Origin: Brevundimonas sp. UBA986
GTDB taxonomy: Bacteria; Pseudomonadota; Alphaproteobacteria; Caulobacterales; Caulobacteraceae
Direction: 5' to 3'
NCBI GenBank assembly: GCA_002292165.1
Contig: DBBK01000121.1
Location: 6,391 to 20,397, forward strand
DNA length: 14,007 nucleotides
The position numbers and the translations under genes were made by a program. The notes below the pieces were generated by a model. That model worked only from the letters and a program-made list of their open reading frames with translations. It was not told where the DNA came from and ran no database searches. Below, piece after piece: positions 10,172 to 14,007 of the stretch. Positions within the stretch are counted from its first letter, which is position 1. Every line of letters begins with the position of its first letter.

Positions 10172-11070
10172 ACGCCCGCCGTCACGCGCCCTTGCTGGCC
10201 GCTATCGCTCTCGGCCTGTGCGGCGCCGCCGCCGAAGCCCCGCCGCCGGCGCAGATGCCCGCCGCGACCCAGCACCGGCTCTCGGTCCAGACCGCCCCCC
10301 TTACGGCCGCCAGCCATGCACCCAGCGTCGCCGGATACGCCCGGGTCATCGACGCCGGACCGCTGGCCCTGCTCGACAGCGACCTGTCCGCCGCCCTCGC
10401 CGCCGCCGCCGCGTCACAGGCGGAAGCCGCCCGCGCCACCGCCCTGAACGCCACCGACCAGATGGTCGCCGCCAAGGTCTCGGAAGCGGCCGTCGCCACG
10501 GCACGCGCCGATCAGGCGAAGGTCCGACTGCTGAGAACCCGGCTGGGCCTCGAATGGGGACCGGCGCTGACGGCCATGGGCGACGGCGGCCGCACCCGGC
10601 TGATCCGCGACCTCGCCGCCGGGAACGCCGTCCTGCTGCGCATCGACGCCGCGACGCCGGCCGCGAACAGCGGCGGCGTCACCTTGGACCTCGGGCCGAA
10701 CGGCACGGCCCGGGCGCGTATCCTCGGCCCCTCGCGCACCGCCGATCCCCGTCTGCAGTCGGCAGGCCAGCTGGCCATCGTCACAGGTCCGCAAGCCCGG
10801 CTGCTGGGCGTCGGTCTCGCCCTTCCGGTGCAGATCCCGGCGGGTGGCGGCGTGACCGGCGTCCTCGTGCCCGACAGCGCCGTCCTGCGCGCCGAGGGTC
10901 AGAGCTGGGTCTATGTGAAGACCGGCGCCGAAGCCTTCGAGCGCCGCCTGCTCGACCAGCCGGTCGCTACGCCCGAGGGCCTGTTCGTGACGTCAGGCCT
11001 CAAGGCCGGAGACGTCGTCGCCACACGCGGCGCCTCGGCCCTCTACGCCGCCGAACAGGCGGGCGGCTGA
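10168..11070 (+). CDS. Short periplasmic adaptor (membrane fusion protein) of RND efflux system
   Basis: Position between a TolC-type lipoprotein and an RND pump marks this as the periplasmic adaptor. It has 300 residues against roughly 350-500 for usual CusB/CzcB/AcrA adaptors. A signal peptide covers about 1-23, followed by a Pro-rich linker, a short VAGYARVIDAGP strand region, and an Ala-rich helical stretch at about 70-130 that could be a reduced coiled-coil hairpin. Beta-rich parts follow, including GVLVPDSAVLRAEGQSWVYV and GLFVTSGLKAGDVVATRG, which match the C-terminal membrane-proximal domain of CusB-like adaptors. The usual lipoyl/barrel-sandwich half-motifs are not obvious. The start overlaps the previous stop by 4 bp and the stop is 3 bp before the pump gene. 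The adaptor role is likely from context plus the C-terminal motif. Confidence 0.78.
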   Translation: MNARRHAPLLAAIALGLCGAAAEAPPPAQMPAATQHRLSVQTAPLTAASHAPSVAGYARVIDAGPLALLDSDLSAALAAAAASQAEAARATALNATDQMVAAKVSEAAVATARADQAKVRLLRTRLGLEWGPALTAMGDGGRTRLIRDLAAGNAVLLRIDAATPAANSGGVTLDLGPNGTARARILGPSRTADPRLQSAGQLAIVTGPQARLLGVGLALPVQIPAGGGVTGVLVPDSAVLRAEGQSWVYVKTGAEAFERRLLDQPVATPEGLFVTSGLKAGDVVATRGASALYAAEQAGG

Positions 11071-11073
11071 TCC

Positions 11074-14007
11074 ATGTTGAACGCCGTCGTCCACTGGTCG
11101 CTGGAGCGCGCCCGCATCATCGTGGTCCTGGCGGCCCTGCTGCTCGCCTATGGCGGCATGACGCTGAAGTCAGCCTCCTATGACGTCTTCCCCGAGTTCG
11201 TCCCGGCCCAGGCCGAGGTCCAGACCGAGGCGGCGGGCCTGACCGCCGAACAGGTCGAACAGCTGGTCACCCGCCCGATCGAACAGGCCGTGGCGGGCGC
11301 CGCCGGGGTCGAGACGGTACGCTCGGAATCCATTCAGGGCCTGTCGCTGGTCTCGGTGACCTTCAAGAGTGGCGCCGATCCCTACCGGTCGCGCCAGATC
11401 GTCGCCGAGGCCCTGGGCGAGGCCGCATCCAACCTGCCGGCGGGCGCCACCGCCCCGAAGGTCGCCCCCCTGACCTCCTCGACCATGGACCTGCTCAAGG
11501 TCGGCTTCACCAGCGACCGGCTCAGCCCGATGGAGCTGCGTGATCTGGTCGAGTGGACGGTGCGTCCGCGCCTGCTGTCGGCGCCCGGCGTCGCTCGCGC
11601 CACTGTCTATGGCGGCGAGACCCGCCGGATCGAGATCCGCGTCCGGCCCGACGCCCTGGCCGCCCACGACCTGAGCTTCAGCGATGTGGTCACCGCCGCG
11701 CGCACCGCGACCGGGGTCACCGGCGGCGGCTTCATCGACACCTCCGAACAGCGCATCCTGATCGAGACGCAAGGCCAGGCCTCGACCCCGGCCGAGATCG
11801 GCGCCGCCCAGATCGCCACCGTCGACGGTCTGCCGATCCGTTTGGCCGATGTGGCCGAGGTCGCCGAAGGCTCCGCCCCGCTGAACGGCGATGCCCTGAT
11901 CATGGGCCGGCCCGGCGTGCTGATCAGCCTGTCGAGCCAGTACGGCGCCAACACCCTGACCGCGACCAAGGCGCTGGAAGCCGCCCTGCAGGAACTGAAA
12001 CCGACGCTCGACGCCGCAGGGGTGACGGTGAACACCGGCCTGCACCGCCCGGCCAACTTCATCGAGGCCGCGCTGGGCGGCATCGTCGAGGACCTTCTGA
12101 TCGGCGCGGCCCTGATCGCCCTGGTCCTGTTCGTCTTCCTGCGGAACTGGCGCGCGGTGGTGATCTCCTTCCTCAGCATCCCCCTGTCGCTGCTGATCGC
12201 CGTGATCGCGATGGACCGGATGGGCTGGACCATCAACACCATGACGCTGGGCGGTCTGGCCGTGGCCCTCGGCGTGGTCGTGGACGACGCGGTCATCGAC
12301 GTGGAGAACATCGTGCGGCGCCTGCGCACCCGCGACGAGGGCGAGCCCGCCGCCCTGACCATTCTGCACGCCTCGCTCGAGGTCCGGGCGCCGGTCATCT
12401 ACGCCACCCTCGTCGTCGCCCTGATCCTGACGCCGGTGCTGTTCCTGCACGGGTTGCAGGGGTCCTTCTTCAGCCCGCTTGCCGCCGCCTTCATCCTCGC
12501 CACCCTCGCCTCCCTGGCCGTAGCCGTGGTGGTGACCCCGGCGCTGAGCCTGCTGCTGCTCCGAAACGCCCACCTGCCCGAGGAGCCGAAGCCGCTTCTG
12601 ACCCTGAAGGAGAAGCACGCGGGACTGTTGCAGCGGATTTCGGTCCGCCCGCGCGCCGCCCTGATCGTCTCGATCGTCGCCTTCGTGATCACCGGCGCCG
12701 GCTTCGCCCTGTTCAACACCGAGCTGCTGCCCGCCTTCCGCGAGAGCCATTTCGTGCTCGGCGTGGCGGCCCGGCCGGGCGCGTCCCTGACCGTCATGCG
12801 CACCTACGGCAAGGCGATCACCCGGGATCTTCTGGCCGTGCCGGGCATCCAGTCCGTGGAGCAGCAGATCGGCCGCGCCTCGGGCGGCGAGGACACCTGG
12901 GGCACGGAGCGCAGCGAGTTCCACGTCGAGCTCAAACCCAAGCTCTCCGGCGCCGAACAGGACCGGATCCAGCAGAAGATCCAGGACATTCTCGCCGCCT
13001 ATCCGGGGCTGGAAACCGAGGTCCTGACCTTCCTCGGCGACCGGATCGGCGAGTCCCTGTCCGGCCAGACCGCCAGTCTGGTGGTCAGCCTCTACGGCGC
13101 GGATTCCGACACCCTCGACAAGGCCGCCGGTCAGGTCGACGCCATCCTCAAGACCGTGCCCGGTGCGACCGATGTCCAGCTGGGCACGCCGCCCTCGACG
13201 CCCGCGGTTCGCATCACCCTCGATCCCGTCGCGGTCGGCCGCTACGGCCTGTCGCCGGCCGAGGTGCTGGATGCGGTCCAGACCGCCTATCAGGGCACGG
13301 TCGCGGCCCAGATTTATCGCCAGGACCGCGCCCTCGACATCGCCGTGACCACCCCGCCGAACCTGCGGTCCCAGCCGGAAGCGGTCGGCGATCTGCTGAT
13401 CCGCTCCAGCTCGGGCGCCGTCGTGCCGCTGCGGCAGATCGCCAGGGTCGGGCTGGTCGATGGCCGCACCGTCATCGCCCACGACGGCGGCCGCGCCGTC
13501 TCGGTCGTCACCGCCAATCCCGCTCCTCGCGATGTGGCGAAGGTGACGAAGGCCGCGCAGGCGGCGATCGCCAAGGCCCAGCTGCCGGCCGGGGTCTATG
13601 CCGAATATTCTGGCTCGGCCGCCGGCGCCGCGAGCGCCCGCAACGACCTGCTGCTCAATGTCGGCGTGGCCCTGGTCGGGGTGATCATTCTGTTGCTGCT
13701 CGCCTTCCGCAGCGGTCGGGCGGTCGGCCTGATCCTCGGCACGGCGCCGGGCGCCCTCGTCGGCGGGGTGGTCGCCGTGGCCCTGACCGGCGGCAGCCTG
13801 TCGCTGGGCTCGCTGGTCGGCTTCGTGGCCCTGTTCGGCATCGCCTCGCGCAACGCCATCCTGCTGATCTCCCACACCGAGCACCTGGTCGCCTATGAGG
13901 GCCATGACTGGTCGCTGGAGACGGTGGTGCTGGCGGCCCGCGAACGGCTGACGCCCATTCTGATGACGGCCCTGGTCACCGGTCTCGGCATCCTGCCGCT
14001 GGCCCTG
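11074..14007 (+). CDS. CusA/CzcA-like RND efflux pump permease (3' end cut by window edge)
   Basis: This inner-membrane proton-driven RND pump has 978 codons visible from an ATG at 11074; the family runs to about 1030-1060 residues, so some 50-80 are missing at the right edge. The N-terminus (VVHWSLERARIIVVLAAL) is the first membrane helix, followed by YDVFPEF, a variant of the CusA/CzcA YDVFPDL element. The proton-relay helix shows GVVVDDAVIDVENIVRRL with Asp404, Asp405 and Glu411. The porter-domain halves, an internal second membrane block (GVALVGVIILLLLAFRS) and LVGFVALFGIASRNAILL near the end all fit. The IDVENIVRRL form resembles sequences usually annotated as heavy-metal efflux, but divalent cation, monovalent metal or organic substrates cannot be told apart here. 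It follows the adaptor by 3 bp and has only a G-rich, weak ribosome-binding site. Confidence 0.95.
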   Translation, partial: MLNAVVHWSLERARIIVVLAALLLAYGGMTLKSASYDVFPEFVPAQAEVQTEAAGLTAEQVEQLVTRPIEQAVAGAAGVETVRSESIQGLSLVSVTFKSGADPYRSRQIVAEALGEAASNLPAGATAPKVAPLTSSTMDLLKVGFTSDRLSPMELRDLVEWTVRPRLLSAPGVARATVYGGETRRIEIRVRPDALAAHDLSFSDVVTAARTATGVTGGGFIDTSEQRILIETQGQASTPAEIGAAQIATVDGLPIRLADVAEVAEGSAPLNGDALIMGRPGVLISLSSQYGANTLTATKALEAALQELKPTLDAAGVTVNTGLHRPANFIEAALGGIVEDLLIGAALIALVLFVFLRNWRAVVISFLSIPLSLLIAVIAMDRMGWTINTMTLGGLAVALGVVVDDAVIDVENIVRRLRTRDEGEPAALTILHASLEVRAPVIYATLVVALILTPVLFLHGLQGSFFSPLAAAFILATLASLAVAVVVTPALSLLLLRNAHLPEEPKPLLTLKEKHAGLLQRISVRPRAALIVSIVAFVITGAGFALFNTELLPAFRESHFVLGVAARPGASLTVMRTYGKAITRDLLAVPGIQSVEQQIGRASGGEDTWGTERSEFHVELKPKLSGAEQDRIQQKIQDILAAYPGLETEVLTFLGDRIGESLSGQTASLVVSLYGADSDTLDKAAGQVDAILKTVPGATDVQLGTPPSTPAVRITLDPVAVGRYGLSPAEVLDAVQTAYQGTVAAQIYRQDRALDIAVTTPPNLRSQPEAVGDLLIRSSSGAVVPLRQIARVGLVDGRTVIAHDGGRAVSVVTANPAPRDVAKVTKAAQAAIAKAQLPAGVYAEYSGSAAGAASARNDLLLNVGVALVGVIILLLLAFRSGRAVGLILGTAPGALVGGVVAVALTGGSLSLGSLVGFVALFGIASRNAILLISHTEHLVAYEGHDWSLETVVLAARERLTPILMTALVTGLGILPLAL

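Noticed and set aside
11170..13905. A 911-codon open frame on the minus strand opposite the RND pump gene.
   Set aside because: It is antisense to a clear RND gene. Its product is rich in Gly, Gln, Asp and Arg with no domain, as expected from high third-position GC.

Overview
The window is very GC-rich (roughly 70% by eye), densely coded and has strong third-position GC bias. Gene content and protein style fit an alphaproteobacterium, probably Caulobacterales and perhaps Brevundimonas-like. That placement is inference from family resemblance, since no rRNA or other marker gene is present. No mobile element, tRNA, rRNA, CRISPR array or phage gene was seen.

Region 1 (1-3801, minus strand) is a high-affinity potassium uptake operon. 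Transcription runs from a 28-codon membrane microprotein gene into kdpF, kdpA and kdpB. kdpB leaves the window at its left edge, so kdpC and any kdpDE lie outside. The leader region (3802-4060) holds two copies of GCATAAGG set exactly 11 bp apart, a layout typical of OmpR/PhoB-family regulators such as KdpE. It also holds a larger inverted repeat.

Region 2 (4061-5513, plus strand) has a possible 33-codon hydrophobic peptide gene, a weak hairpin, and a gene for a signal-peptide-bearing outer-membrane beta-barrel protein of the bacterial surface antigen (D15/BamA-TamA-like) type. The barrel gene is split by an apparent one-base deletion at a G4 run near 4525-4528.

Region 3 (5534-8626, minus strand) reads as one operon: an OmpR-family response regulator, an overlapping HAMP histidine kinase, and 14 bp later an exported YncE-like beta-propeller protein.

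Region 4 (8795-14007, plus strand) diverges from Region 3. It encodes a complete tripartite efflux system: a TolC/CusC-type outer-membrane lipoprotein, an unusually short periplasmic adaptor and a CusA/CzcA-like RND pump cut by the right edge. The genes overlap by 4 bp or lie 3 bp apart. The 168-bp divergent spacer carries a good -35/-10 pair for the regulator operon. By analogy with CusRS and CzcRS, the two-component pair probably controls the efflux operon in response to a metal or another envelope stress. The propeller protein may be a periplasmic accessory. The efflux substrate cannot be read from the sequence.

The clearest points for a second look are the frame-broken barrel gene, the microprotein coupled to kdpF, the phased repeat before kdp, the adaptor that appears to lack a lipoyl/barrel-sandwich domain, and the propeller gene tied to a two-component system.
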